The notes beneath the pieces were generated by a model that saw only the letters and a program-made list of their open reading frames with translations, was not told where the DNA came from and ran no database searches. Positions 51,728 through 59,993 of a stretch of 64,000 nucleotides of DNA are shown in pieces (within the stretch, counting starts at the first letter, position 1; every line of letters begins with the position of its first letter). Source of the stretch: Egibacteraceae bacterium (lineage in GTDB: Bacteria > Actinomycetota > Nitriliruptoria > Euzebyales > Egibacteraceae); the NCBI GenBank assembly GCA_030447925.1, contig JAUJNX010000001.1, positions 798,767 through 862,766 on the forward strand, written 5' to 3'. A program made the translations under genes and the position numbers.

Positions 51728-52266
51728 CGTGCCCGCCCCCTGGACCGTGCCCCGGCCCAGCCGGCGGCGGCGGCGGCCAGCACCGCCGCGGCCAGGCGAC
51801 TGGAGCCCGGCCCCGATGGCCCGTCACCAGCGGGCACCGGCCCGACCGGCGTGGGGGCACCGTCCCGCCCACGCCGCCCTCGTCGCTCCCGGCCCCCCGG
51901 CTCCTCCCGGTGCCGCCGTCCCCGGCACCGGGGGTGCCGGAGCCGCCCGCCCCGTCCGTGTCGCCGGTCCCACCGGCTCCACCCGTAGCGCGGCTGCCGC
52001 TCGTGTCGGCGGTGTCGCCCGCGTCGGGGGTGCCACCGGTGCCGCCGGTGCCGCCCCCGGCCGTGCCGGGCCCGGGATCGCCGCCGCCCGCCCCGGCCCC
52101 GGTGCCGGGCACGGGGGTCGGTCGGTCCCGCCGTGGCTGGGACCTCGTCGGGGACCAGGGGATCGAACGGGTCGCGGACGTCCGCCCCGGCCGGCGCGGG
52201 CACCGCCAGCGCCAGGAACCCCGCGGCGGCCACCGCCGCGAGCCGTGCTGTCCTTGTCGCAGTCAT
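51724..52266 (-). CDS. Secreted Gly-rich surface protein, probable sortase partner; frameshifts in low-complexity region
   Basis: ATG 52266 opens a clear signal peptide (TARLAAVAAAGFLALAVPAP, cleavage near AGA-D) followed by DVRDPFDPLVPDEVPA. The middle is a long Gly/Thr/Asp-rich repeat-like stretch (GGTGGTGGTPDAGDTADT) that is coherent only in a neighbouring frame, so at least two single-base shifts occur (near 52110 and 51880). The end returns to the first frame with GSSRLAAAVLAAAAAGWAGA and a basic tail, i.e. a C-terminal membrane anchor. An exact LPxTG-like signal is not evident. Coupled to the sortase by a GTGA overlap, it is the likely substrate or accessory. Confidence 0.6.
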   Translation of the reverse strand: MTATRTARLAAVAAAGFLALAVPAPAGADVRDPFDPLVPDEVPATAGPTDPRARHRGRGGRRRSRARHGRGRHRRHRWHPRRGRHRRHERQPRYGWSRWDRRHGRGGRLRHPRCRGRRHREEPGGRERRGRRGRDGAPTPVGPVPAGDGPSGPGSSRLAAAVLAAAAAGWAGARSRGRAR

Positions 52267-52354
52267 GGAACGAAAGTAATAAGGGGGACATCGATATCAA
52301 AGCACCCGGCACCGCCGGCTACAGCGGCGTGGTGCGCCGACCGACGTACCGCTC

Positions 52355-52729
52355 ATGAACCCGTACGCGCACAGCAGCTATCAAGCGCAGGCCGCCGAGA
52401 CGGCCGGGCCGGCCCAACTCGTCCTCATGCTCTACGACGGGGCCCTGTCCGCGGTCGCCCGCGCCCGCCAGGCGCGCGACGTGCAGACCATCCACCGGGA
52501 GCTGGTCAAGGCCCAGGACATCGTGACCGAGCTGTCGGTCACCCTGGACCGCGAGCGCGGCGGCCAGGTGGCCGCGGGGCTGGCCGCGCTCTACGACTTC
52601 TGCCAGGACCGGCTGGTGACGGCCAACCTGCGCAAGGACACCACCCCGCTCGGCGACGTGAGCGCGGTGCTGAGCGACCTGCGCGAGGCCTGGGACGAGG
52701 CGTGCGTGCAGGCACCCGCGGGGCCGTGA
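52355..52729 (+). CDS. fliS: Flagellin export chaperone FliS
   Basis: 124 residues from ATG 52355. FliS signature: MNPYAHSSYQAQAAETAGPA, then QLVLMLYDGALSAVARARQA and the helix around GLAALYDFCQDRLVTANLRK. It binds the C-terminus of flagellin to prevent early polymerisation. Normally it follows fliD directly; here a 4.8-kb island separates them. The 88-base gap before it is AT-rich by local standards and is shared with the divergent surface-protein gene, but I find no clear sigma-28-like motif. Confidence 0.94.
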   Translation: MNPYAHSSYQAQAAETAGPAQLVLMLYDGALSAVARARQARDVQTIHRELVKAQDIVTELSVTLDRERGGQVAAGLAALYDFCQDRLVTANLRKDTTPLGDVSAVLSDLREAWDEACVQAPAGP

Positions 52730-53004
52730 ACCCCGAGGCGTGGGCGGTCTCCCTGGACGCCCTGGAGGAGGAGCTGGCCGCCGTGGAGGCCGCCGCGGCC
52801 GAGGGCGGGGTGCCGCCGGCGCTGCGCTGGGAGGCCCCGGCCGGCGGCGGGGTCCCGGCGTCGCTGGGCCCGCGGGCCGCGGCGCTGCTCGCCCGCCTGC
52901 GCGCCTGCGAGGCGCTCCTGGCCGCGCAGCTGGGTGCCGTGGGGGAGGAGCTGGACGACCTCGGCGCCCGCCGCACCGCGGCCCGCAGGTACGCCGGCAA
53001 TTGA
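52726..53004 (+). CDS. Small helical protein after fliS (FliT-position)
   Basis: 92 residues from GTG 52726, overlapping the fliS stop. Three Ala/Glu/Leu-rich helices: VSLDALEEELAAVEAAAAEG, RAAALLARLRACEALLAAQL and GAVGEELDDLGARRTAARRY. No specific family is recognised. Its position, size and helical content match FliT-like chaperones for FliD, which often follow fliS, so that is my best guess. The 167 bases that follow (53005-53171) hold no further gene and no obvious flagellar promoter motif. Confidence 0.55.
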   Translation: MNPEAWAVSLDALEEELAAVEAAAAEGGVPPALRWEAPAGGGVPASLGPRAAALLARLRACEALLAAQLGAVGEELDDLGARRTAARRYAGN

Positions 53005-53171
53005 CTAGCCCCCCGGGTCATCCTGGAGACCCCCCAAGTCTGGGAGCCCTCCGCACCGTCTTAGACCTCGTCACAACAGAAGACGGACAGCGAACGCGGG
53101 TCACGGAGGACCTTCACGGCCCTCCCGTGTGCCCGCGTTCGGCGTTCCGCCCGGGAGACGAGGCAGGCCAG

Positions 53172-53519
53172 GTGGAGATCAGCGACCGGACCATCGCCAG
53201 CGCGGAGTACGCGCTGGGGGGGCTCGCGCGGCGGGCCGAGGTGCGGGCCCACAACGTGGCCAACGCCAACACCCCCGGCTTCCGCGCCCAGCGGGTGGAC
53301 TTCGAGTCCGCGCTCACCAGCGCCCTGCGCAGCGGCGACCCGCGCCGCGCCGCGGCGCCGGCGGTGGTGCCCGGCACCGACCTGCCCGGCGCCAACGGCA
53401 ACAGCGTGTCGGTGGAGACCGAGCTGGTCGGGATGCTGCGCGACAACCTCCTGCGCGACGCCATGGTCAACGCCTTCAACACCAAGGCGACCCTGCTGCG
53501 CACCGCCCTGGGGGCGTGA
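53172..53519 (+). CDS. flgB: Flagellar basal-body rod protein FlgB
   Basis: 115 residues from GTG 53172. The N-terminal rod motif AEVRAHNVANANTPGFRAQR followed by VDFESALTSAL, and the C-terminal helix DNLLRDAMVNAFNTKATLLR, are typical of FlgB (usually 110-140 residues). It forms the proximal rod with FlgC and FliE. Four bases separate it from flgC. Confidence 0.95.
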   Translation: MEISDRTIASAEYALGGLARRAEVRAHNVANANTPGFRAQRVDFESALTSALRSGDPRRAAAPAVVPGTDLPGANGNSVSVETELVGMLRDNLLRDAMVNAFNTKATLLRTALGA

Positions 53520-53523
53520 CCCG

Positions 53524-53937
53524 GTGGACGCCTTCTCCACCCTGGACATCGCCCGCAGCGGCGTCGGCTTCTCGCGCTACTGGCTCGACACGATCGCCCA
53601 CAACATGGCCAACGTGCACACGGTCAACCCGGCTGGCGAGGAGCCCTTCCGCCAGCGCCTGGTGGTCGCCCGCGAGATCGCCGGCGGCCCGTTCGCCCCG
53701 AACGGGTCCGGCGTCGAGGTCGGCGACCTGGTCGAGGACGACGGCGACCCGGCCCGGCTCTACGACCCGACCAGCCCGCTGGCCGACGCGCAGGGCTACG
53801 TGACCCAGCCGCTGGTCGACCTGTCGGGCCAGATGACCGACCTGATCCTGGCAAACCGGACCTACCAGCTCAACCTGCGGACGATCGAGACGGCCCGCGA
53901 GGCCTACCAGTCCGCCCTCCGGATCGGACAGCGCTGA
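53524..53937 (+). CDS. flgC: Flagellar basal-body rod protein FlgC
   Basis: 137 residues from GTG 53524. It has the rod motif YWLDTIAHNMANVHTVNPAG and EEPFRQRLVVA, then the C-terminal signature DLSGQMTDLILANRTYQLNL and ETAREAYQSALRIGQ. Usual length. It builds the rod together with FlgB. Start and stop are close to flgB and fliE, consistent with an operon. Confidence 0.96.
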   Translation: MDAFSTLDIARSGVGFSRYWLDTIAHNMANVHTVNPAGEEPFRQRLVVAREIAGGPFAPNGSGVEVGDLVEDDGDPARLYDPTSPLADAQGYVTQPLVDLSGQMTDLILANRTYQLNLRTIETAREAYQSALRIGQR

Positions 53938-53938
53938 C

Positions 53939-54238
53939 ATGGCCCTCGCACCCCTCCCCCCGATCGGCGCCGCGAGCGCCGGCCTGCCGGCCACGGGCGT
54001 GGCCGACCGCGCCCCCGCCGCCGGCTTCGGCGAGGCCCTGCAGCGCGGCCTCGGCAGCGTGTCCGCGATGGAGCACGCCGCCGACGGCGTCGCGCAGAGC
54101 CTCGCGACCGGCGGGCCGGCCCAGGTCCACGACCTGATGGTGGCCGCCACGAAGTCCCAGGTCGGCGTCGACGCCCTGGTGGCCGTGCGCAACCGCGCGA
54201 TCGAGGCCTACCAGGACGTCATGCGCCTGCAGGTCTGA
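53939..54238 (+). CDS. fliE: Flagellar hook-basal body adaptor FliE
   Basis: 99 residues from ATG 53939, one base after the flgC stop. FliE signature: FGEALQRGLGSVSAMEHAAD, then HDLMVAATKSQVGVDALVAV and RNRAIEAYQDVMRLQV. It links the rod to the MS ring. The Pro/Ala-rich first 25 residues are variable in the family. Confidence 0.94.
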   Translation: MALAPLPPIGAASAGLPATGVADRAPAAGFGEALQRGLGSVSAMEHAADGVAQSLATGGPAQVHDLMVAATKSQVGVDALVAVRNRAIEAYQDVMRLQV

Positions 54239-54272
54239 CCCCTCCCGCCCGCCAACCACCGAGGACTCCCCG

Positions 54273-55832
54273 ATGGACGACATGCGGCAGCGTGCACTCG
54301 CCTTCGTCAAGGCGCTCCCCCTGGCCCACAAGGTCGGCATCGTCAGCGCGCTCGCCGCGCTGACCATGCTGTCGCTGGTGTTCAGCCGCTGGGTGACCAC
54401 GCCCAGCTACACGGTCCTGTTCGCCGACATGCCGCCGGAGGAGGTCGCCGCTGCGGTCGACGAGCTGGAGACCGCCGGGGTGCCCTACCAGCTGGCCGGC
54501 GGCGGCCGCTCCATCCTGGTCCCGCGCGAGCGGCTCTACGAGACCCGCGCCTCGATGGCCGCCGAGGGCTTCAGCGGCGAGACCGTCCCCCAGGGCTACG
54601 AGATCCTGGCCGAGGAGGGGCTGTCGGTCTCCGACTTCCGCCAGCGCGTGGACTACCAGCGCGCCCTGGAGGGCGAGATCGCCAAGACCCTCATGGGCAT
54701 GGACGGCGTCGAGCAGGCCACCGTCCACCTGGTCATCCCGGAGGAGGAGCTGTTCGCCGAGCAGGAGCAGCCGGTCACGGCCTCGGTCCTGCTGGACACC
54801 CAGCGCCCCCTGTCGGAGGGCGAGATCGAGACCGTGTCGTTCCTGGTCTCCTCCTCGGTCGAGGGCCTGGACATCGACGCCCTCACCATCGCCGACACCG
54901 ACGGCACCGTCCTGCACGCGCCGGGCGAGGCCGGTGGCGCCAGCGTCGCGACCAACCGCAACCTGCGCCAGACCCGCGAGTTCGAGCAGGCGCTGGCCGC
55001 CGACGTCCAGGGCCTGCTGGAGCAGGTCTCCCCCGGTGGCCCCGCCTCGGTCGTGGTCCGCGCCACCCTGGACTTCGACGAGCGCGTCACCGAGACCGAG
55101 GACTTCACCGGCGAGGGCGCCGTCGCCCTCAGCGAGCAGACCTCCACCGAGGACTACGTGGGCGCGGGCGTCCCCCCGGGCGGCGCCGTCGGCGTCGACG
55201 GCGGCCCCCAGGCGATCGCCGGCCAGACCGGTGAGTACAACCGCGACGAGGCGCTGCGCGAGTTCGGCGTGGACCGCACCAACGTCACCACCACCGCCGC
55301 CCCCGGCACCGTCGAGAAGCTGTCGGTCGCCATCGTCATGGACGACGGCACGATCACCGGCGTCCCCGCCCCCCAGGTCGCCGAGGTCGAGCAGCTCGTG
55401 ACCGCCGCGCTCGGCCTGGACGCGGCCCGCGGCGACGCCGTCGCCGTCTCCGCCATCGCCTTCCCCGCCGCGGAGCCCGAGGTCGTCGAGGAGCCCGAGG
55501 CGCCGTCGCTGGAGGACCGCCTGCCGGTGATCGCCGGCGCCGCCGTGCTCCTCCTGGTCGCCGTCGCGCTGTTCCTGATGTCGCGCCGCCGCAAGGGCGC
55601 CAAGCAGGTCCCGGGCGTCGCCCTGGAGCGCGCGGCCACCGTGGTGGTCGACGTCACCCGCGACGAGCCGCAGGAGCAGCCGGCCCCCGCGACCGTGCGC
55701 CTGGAGCCCGTCCCCGCCGTCGTCGAGCCGTCGCCTGCCCTGCAGGACGAGGTGACCGCCCTGGTCGCCCGCCAGCCGGAGGAGATCGCGGTGCTGCTGC
55801 GCAGCTGGCTCGCGGACCGGCGGGCGTCGTGA
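54273..55832 (+). CDS. fliF: Flagellar MS-ring protein FliF
   Basis: 519 residues from ATG 54273. Membrane helix 1 (VGIVSALAALTMLSLVFSRW), periplasm-side ring-building motifs YTVLFADMPPEEVAAAVDEL, IEGEIAKTL-type EGEIAKTLMGMDGVEQATVH and VVVRATLDFDERVTETEDF, then membrane helix 2 (LPVIAGAAVLLLVAVALFLM). The short cytoplasmic tail ends with EIAVLLRSWLADR, which binds FliG. Length is near the Gram-positive norm. Frame intact, in contrast to the fliH-fliK region downstream. Confidence 0.97.
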   Translation: MDDMRQRALAFVKALPLAHKVGIVSALAALTMLSLVFSRWVTTPSYTVLFADMPPEEVAAAVDELETAGVPYQLAGGGRSILVPRERLYETRASMAAEGFSGETVPQGYEILAEEGLSVSDFRQRVDYQRALEGEIAKTLMGMDGVEQATVHLVIPEEELFAEQEQPVTASVLLDTQRPLSEGEIETVSFLVSSSVEGLDIDALTIADTDGTVLHAPGEAGGASVATNRNLRQTREFEQALAADVQGLLEQVSPGGPASVVVRATLDFDERVTETEDFTGEGAVALSEQTSTEDYVGAGVPPGGAVGVDGGPQAIAGQTGEYNRDEALREFGVDRTNVTTTAAPGTVEKLSVAIVMDDGTITGVPAPQVAEVEQLVTAALGLDAARGDAVAVSAIAFPAAEPEVVEEPEAPSLEDRLPVIAGAAVLLLVAVALFLMSRRRKGAKQVPGVALERAATVVVDVTRDEPQEQPAPATVRLEPVPAVVEPSPALQDEVTALVARQPEEIAVLLRSWLADRRAS

Positions 55833-55884
55833 GCCCCGCGTCCCGCGCCCCGTCCCACCTCGCCACGGCCCCGGAGTCCCAGCC

Positions 55885-56931
55885 ATGAGCATGGACCTGC
55901 TGAACCGCTCGGTGCCCGTCGCGGCCCCTGCCCAGGCGCTGTCCCGCTCGCAGAAGGCCGCCGCCGTCCTGCTGGCGGTCGGGCCGGAGCTCGCCTCCGG
56001 CATCCTGGGGCACCTGGCCGAGCACGAGGTCGAGCACCTCACCCTCGAGGTGGCGACCCTCGGCGAGCTGACCCCCGCCACGGTCAACGCGGTCCTGGAG
56101 GAGTTCCGCACCGAGGCCGCGGCCCACGCCCAGCTGGTCACCGGCGGCGAGGACCACGCCCGCGCGCTGCTGCGCCAGCTGCGCGGCGACGAGGGCGACG
56201 AGATCGTCGACCGCCTGCTCGCCACCGTGCGCACGACGCCGTTCGCGTTCCTGCGCTCGCGCCAGCCGGCGGAGGTCGTCCAGCACATCCGCGACGAGCA
56301 CCCCCAGACGGTCGCGCTGATCCTGGCCCACCTGCCCACGCGCTTCGCCGCGTCGGTCCTGGCCGGCCTGGACCCCGACCTCCAGGCCGACGTCGCGCTG
56401 CGCGTCGCGACCATGGACGCGACCACCCCGGAGGTCGTCGCCCGCGTCGAGGCCGCCCTGCAGGCCCGCCTGGGCGGGGGCTCCCAGCGCGTCACCCGCA
56501 ACGCGCAGGGCGGCGTGAAGGACCTCGCCTCGATCCTCAACAACTCCGACCGCGGCACCGAGCGCGCCATCCTCGGCGCGCTGGAGCGCAGCGACGCCGA
56601 GCTCGCCGACGAGATCCGGCGCCTGATGTTCGTCTTCGAGGACATCACCACCCTCGACGACCGCGCGATCCAGCAGGTCCTGCGCCACGTCGAGGGCCGG
56701 ACCCTGGCGCTGGCGCTCAAGGGCGTCCGCCCCGACGTCAAGGACGCGATCATCCGCAACCTCTCCGAGCGCGCCCGCGAGGCCCTCGGCGAGGACATGG
56801 AGCTGCTCGGGCCGACCCGCGTCAAGGACGTCGAGGGCGCCCAGTCCGACATCGTGCGCGTCATCCGCAAGCTCGAGGAGGACGGGACGATCGTGGTCAG
56901 CCGTGAAGGTGAGGGGGCCCTCGTTGACTAG
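55885..56931 (+). CDS. fliG: Flagellar motor switch protein FliG
   Basis: 348 residues from ATG 55885. FliG motifs: LSRSQKAAAVLLAVGPELAS, FLRSRQPAEVVQHIRDEHPQ and TVALILAHLP (the EHPQ loop of the middle domain), then RAILGALERSDAELADEIRR with MFVFEDITTLDDRAIQQVLR, the charged torque helix. It couples stator ion flow to rotation. It overlaps the inferred fliH start. Confidence 0.97.
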   Translation: MSMDLLNRSVPVAAPAQALSRSQKAAAVLLAVGPELASGILGHLAEHEVEHLTLEVATLGELTPATVNAVLEEFRTEAAAHAQLVTGGEDHARALLRQLRGDEGDEIVDRLLATVRTTPFAFLRSRQPAEVVQHIRDEHPQTVALILAHLPTRFAASVLAGLDPDLQADVALRVATMDATTPEVVARVEAALQARLGGGSQRVTRNAQGGVKDLASILNNSDRGTERAILGALERSDAELADEIRRLMFVFEDITTLDDRAIQQVLRHVEGRTLALALKGVRPDVKDAIIRNLSERAREALGEDMELLGPTRVKDVEGAQSDIVRVIRKLEEDGTIVVSREGEGALVD

Positions 56932-57543
56932 GCGACTGAGCAGCCCGGTCCTGGACCGGTCCCCGCACCTGCTGGGGGCCGACCGGGCCGTGCCCGACCC
57001 GCAGGTCGTCGCGGCGCTGCAGCGCGCCGCCGAGGAGGCCTACGCCCAGGGCCGCGCCGACGGCGCCGACGAGGTGCGCCGGTCCGCCGCGGCCGACGCC
57101 GCCCGCGCCGCCGACGGCCTGCCGCCGCGCTCGCCGACGGCCTCGCCGCCCTGCGGGCGCACCAGGCCGAGGCGGCCGACGAGGCCGTGGACCTGGCCTG
57201 CGCGATCGCCGCGAGCGTGCTGGGCCGCGAGCCCTCCGACGGCGGCGCCGCGCTGGCCGCCCGGCTGCTCGACGTCCTGGACGCCGTCGACGACGAGGCC
57301 CTGACCGTGACGGTCGCCCCCGCCGAGGCCGAGATCGTCGCCACCGCGCTGGCCGGCACGGCCGGGGTGGAGGTGCGCACCGACCCGCGCCTGGCCCCCG
57401 GCGAGGCCCGCGTCGCCGGGCGCTGGGCGTCGGCCGACCTGACCCGCACCGCCCTGCTGGCCGCGGTGCGCGACGCGCTGCTCGCCGGTCGCTTCACCCC
57501 GCTGGCCGTCGTCGGGGAGGAGGTCCTGGATGCCGCGGCGTGA
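56903..57543 (+). CDS. fliH: Flagellar export ATPase regulator FliH; one apparent frameshift
   Basis: Starts inside the fliG end; in-frame GTG 56903, GTG 56909 and TTG 56924 are all possible, and I keep the first. The N-terminal part ([20 protein letters not shown]) and a helical stalk are normal. Near 57117-57125 one G seems missing (CCTGCCGCC for CCTGGCCGCC); its restoration gives [20 protein letters not shown], then [20 protein letters not shown] and the globular domain ending [14 protein letters not shown] at TGA 57541-57543. FliH holds the ATPase FliI at the export gate. The conserved V/ALAxAIAxxVLG helix supports the call. Confidence 0.82.
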
Positions 57544-58822
57544 GCTCCTGGCCGGCCTCGACCCGGTGCGGCCCAGCGGCGCGGTCACCCGCGTCGCGGG
57601 CCACGAGGTCGAGATCCGCGGCCTGCGCCTGCGGGTGGGGAGACCCTGGACATCGGCGACCGGGTCGCCGAGGTCGTCGCCCTCACCGAGGACGGCGTCC
57701 GCGCCCTGCTGCTCGGCGACACCGGGGCCTGGCCCGCGGCGACCGCGTGACCCGGCGCCCGGAGGTCACCGCTTCCGCCTCCGCCGGCCTGGTCGGGCGC
57801 GTCGTGGACGCGCTGGGCCGCCCGCTGGACGGCCGCCCGCTGCCCCCGGCGAGCCCGTCGACGTCCACGCCGAGCCACCCCGGCCATGGCGCGGTCGCGG
57901 ATCACCCGGCCCCTGCCCGTGGGCGTGCGCCTGATCGACACCCTGTGCACCGCGGGCGCCGGTCAGCGCGTCGGCATCTTCGCGGGCAGCGGCGTCGGCA
58001 AGTCGACCCTGCTGGGGATGATGGCCCGCGGGACCGTCGCCGAGGTCAACGTCATCGCCCTGATCGGCGAGCGCGGCCGCGAGGTGCGCGAGTTCCTGGA
58101 GGACGACCTCGGCCCGGAGGGGCTGGCGCGCAGCGTCGTCGTCGTCGCCACCTCCGACCAGCCGCCGCTGGTGCGCCTGCGCGCCGGGTTCCTGGCCACC
58201 GCCATCGCCGAGTGGTTCGCCGACGGCGGCGCGTCGGTGCTGCTGCTGCTCGACTCGCTGACCCGCCTGGCCATGGCCCAGCGCGACGTCGGCCTGGCCG
58301 CCGGCGAGCCGCCCACCGCGCGCGGCTACACCCCCTCAGTCTTCTCCCTGCTGCCCAAGCTGCTGGAGCGCGCCGGCCCGCGCGCGGCGCCGGGACCGGG
58401 TCGATCACCGGCTTCTACACGGTGCTGGTCGACGGCGACGACATGAACGACCCCGTCGCCGACGCGGCCCGGTCGATCCTGGACGGCCACCTGGTCCTGG
58501 ACCGGCGCCTGACCACCGCCGGGCGCTACCCGCCGATCGACCCGCTGGCCAGCCTGTCCCGGCTGGCGTCCAAGGTCTGCTCGCGCCCGAGCAGCGCGAC
58601 GCCGCCACCGCCGTGCGCGCGGCGCTCGCCGCCGCCGAGGACGTGCGCGACCTCGTCGAGGTCGGCGCCTACGTGCGCGGGACCAACCCGGCCGCCGACC
58701 GCGGCCTGGAGCTCGCCCCGAGATCCAGGGCTTCCTGCGCCAGACCGCCGACGACCGCTCCGACTTCGACGACAGCTGGGCCCGCCCTGGGCGCCCTCGC
58801 CGCGCGGGCGGTCGCCCCGTGA
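57530..58822 (+). CDS. fliI: Flagellum-specific ATPase FliI; about eight apparent frameshifts
   Basis: ATG 57530 overlaps fliH. The protein must be pieced together from all three frames: indels lie near 57646, 57732, 57848, 57882, 58392, 58585, 58717 and 58788, almost all missing bases in C/G runs. Once joined, it has the F1-ATPase-like pattern: [20 protein letters not shown], Walker [37 protein letters not shown], Walker [41 protein letters not shown] and [20 protein letters not shown]. It energises export with FliH and FliJ. Because every piece is well conserved, consensus error is more likely than true decay. Confidence 0.85.
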
Positions 58823-59235
58823 GCCGGCTGCGGACGGTCCTGCGGCTGCGCGAGCTGCGCGAGCGCCAGGCGCTGGGCGCGCTGGGCCGCGCCCGCCAGG
58901 AGCTGGCCGCCGCCGAGGACGTCGAGGCGGCGCGCGCCGCCGCCTACGCCGACCGTCCCGCGCCCGCCGACGGCGTGGGCCTGGCGCCCGCGGCGCTGTG
59001 GTCGCTGGCCCGGCAGGGCAGCGGCGCGCTGGACCGCCTGGCCGAGGCCGGGGCCCTGCGCGAGCAGGCCGGCGCCGCGGTCGATGCGCGCCTCGCGGCC
59101 TGGTCCGCGGCCAGCGCGGCGCACGCCAGCGCCCAGCGCCTGGACGAGCGGCAGCGGCTGGCCGAGGCCGCCGCCGCGCAGAAGCGCGCGGACAACGCGC
59201 TGGACGAGCTCGTCGTGCTCGGGAGGAGGTCGTGA
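58819..59235 (+). CDS. fliJ: Flagellar export protein FliJ
   Basis: 138 residues from GTG 58819, overlapping the fliI stop (GTGA). A long two-helix coiled coil: [20 protein letters not shown] at the start, then [20 protein letters not shown] and [12 protein letters not shown] at the end, typical of FliJ, which sits like a gamma subunit in the FliI ring. Sequence conservation is low, but size, coiled-coil content and position are right. It overlaps the next gene by GTGA. Confidence 0.85.
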   Translation: MSRLRTVLRLRELRERQALGALGRARQELAAAEDVEAARAAAYADRPAPADGVGLAPAALWSLARQGSGALDRLAEAGALREQAGAAVDARLAAWSAASAAHASAQRLDERQRLAEAAAAQKRADNALDELVVLGRRS

Positions 59236-59993
59236 CCGCTGTCGACGCGCTCGCCGCCGTCAACGCAAGGGTCGCCGACGTGCGCGAGCGGCTGGCGCAG
59301 GTCAGCGCCCCGCCGTTCCCGCTGGCGCCGCCCGGGCCGACCGGCGCGCCCGCCGCGGGGCCGCGGCCCCCGCGGGAGCTGCGCCGGTCGCCGGCGCGGG
59401 GCTCCCGCCGCGGTCCCCCACGCCGCGGGCTCGTGCGCCAGCTGCAACCCCGCCGCCCTGGGCGCCGGGGCCCCGCCTGCCCGGCGGCCAGCCCAGCGCC
59501 GACGTCGTCCGCGCCAGCTACCTGGCCGCGGGCGGTCGTCGGGCCCGCCGCCGCGGGGCGCCCGCGGGCGCCACCACCGGCCCAGCGGGCCCCTGGGCCG
59601 ACCGCCTGCCCGAGCGCGGCCGCCGGTGGGCGGGCGCGATCGAGTCCGCCGCCGCCAAGGCCGGCGTCGACCCGCGCCTGCTCGCCGCCCTCGCCCAGCA
59701 GGAGTCGGCTTCCGGCCCGACGCGCGCTCCGGCGCCGGGGCCATCGGGCTGACCCAGCTGATGCCCGGGACCGCCCGCGAGCTGGGCGTCAACCCGCACG
59801 ACCCCGTCGCCAACCTGGAGGGCGGGGCGCGCTACCTGCGCGCCCAGCTCGACCGCTTCGGTCGGTCGACCTCGCCCTCGCCGCCTACAACGCCGGTCCT
59901 GCGCGGGTCGCCCGCGCCGGCGCCGTCCCCGACATCCGCCAGACCCAGGACTACGTCCAGCGCGTGACGGCCAACTGGGAGCGCCTGCGGTGA
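59232..59993 (+). CDS. Flagellar lytic transglycosylase (SLT domain); at least three apparent frameshifts
   Basis: GTG 59232. The first 30 residues ([20 protein letters not shown]) match the N-terminal helix of the M23 peptidase at 28.0 kb; a Pro/Ala linker follows. Correcting shifts near 59375, 59708 and 59863 gives a goose-type/SLT domain: [20 protein letters not shown] (catalytic Glu), [33 protein letters not shown] and [20 protein letters not shown]. It cuts glycan strands, probably to let the rod pass, taking the place of FlgJ. No signal peptide, so export by the flagellar gate is likely. Confidence 0.82.
   Translation: MTAVDALAAVNARVADVRERLAQVSAPPFPLAPPGPTGAPAAGPRPPRELRRSPARGSRRGPPRRGLVRQLQPRRPGRRGPACPAASPAPTSSAPATWPRAVVGPAAAGRPRAPPPAQRAPGPTACPSAAAGGRARSSPPPPRPASTRACSPPSPSRSRLPARRALRRRGHRADPADARDRPRAGRQPARPRRQPGGRGALPARPARPLRSVDLALAAYNAGPARVARAGAVPDIRQTQDYVQRVTANWERLR

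Noticed and set aside
52297..52324. TCAA-N16 motif before fliS
   Set aside because: The downstream box GGCTACAG matches only three of eight positions of the recurring motif.
57187..57543. Separate gene between fliG and fliI
   Set aside because: It is the C-terminal domain of FliH after a one-base shift.
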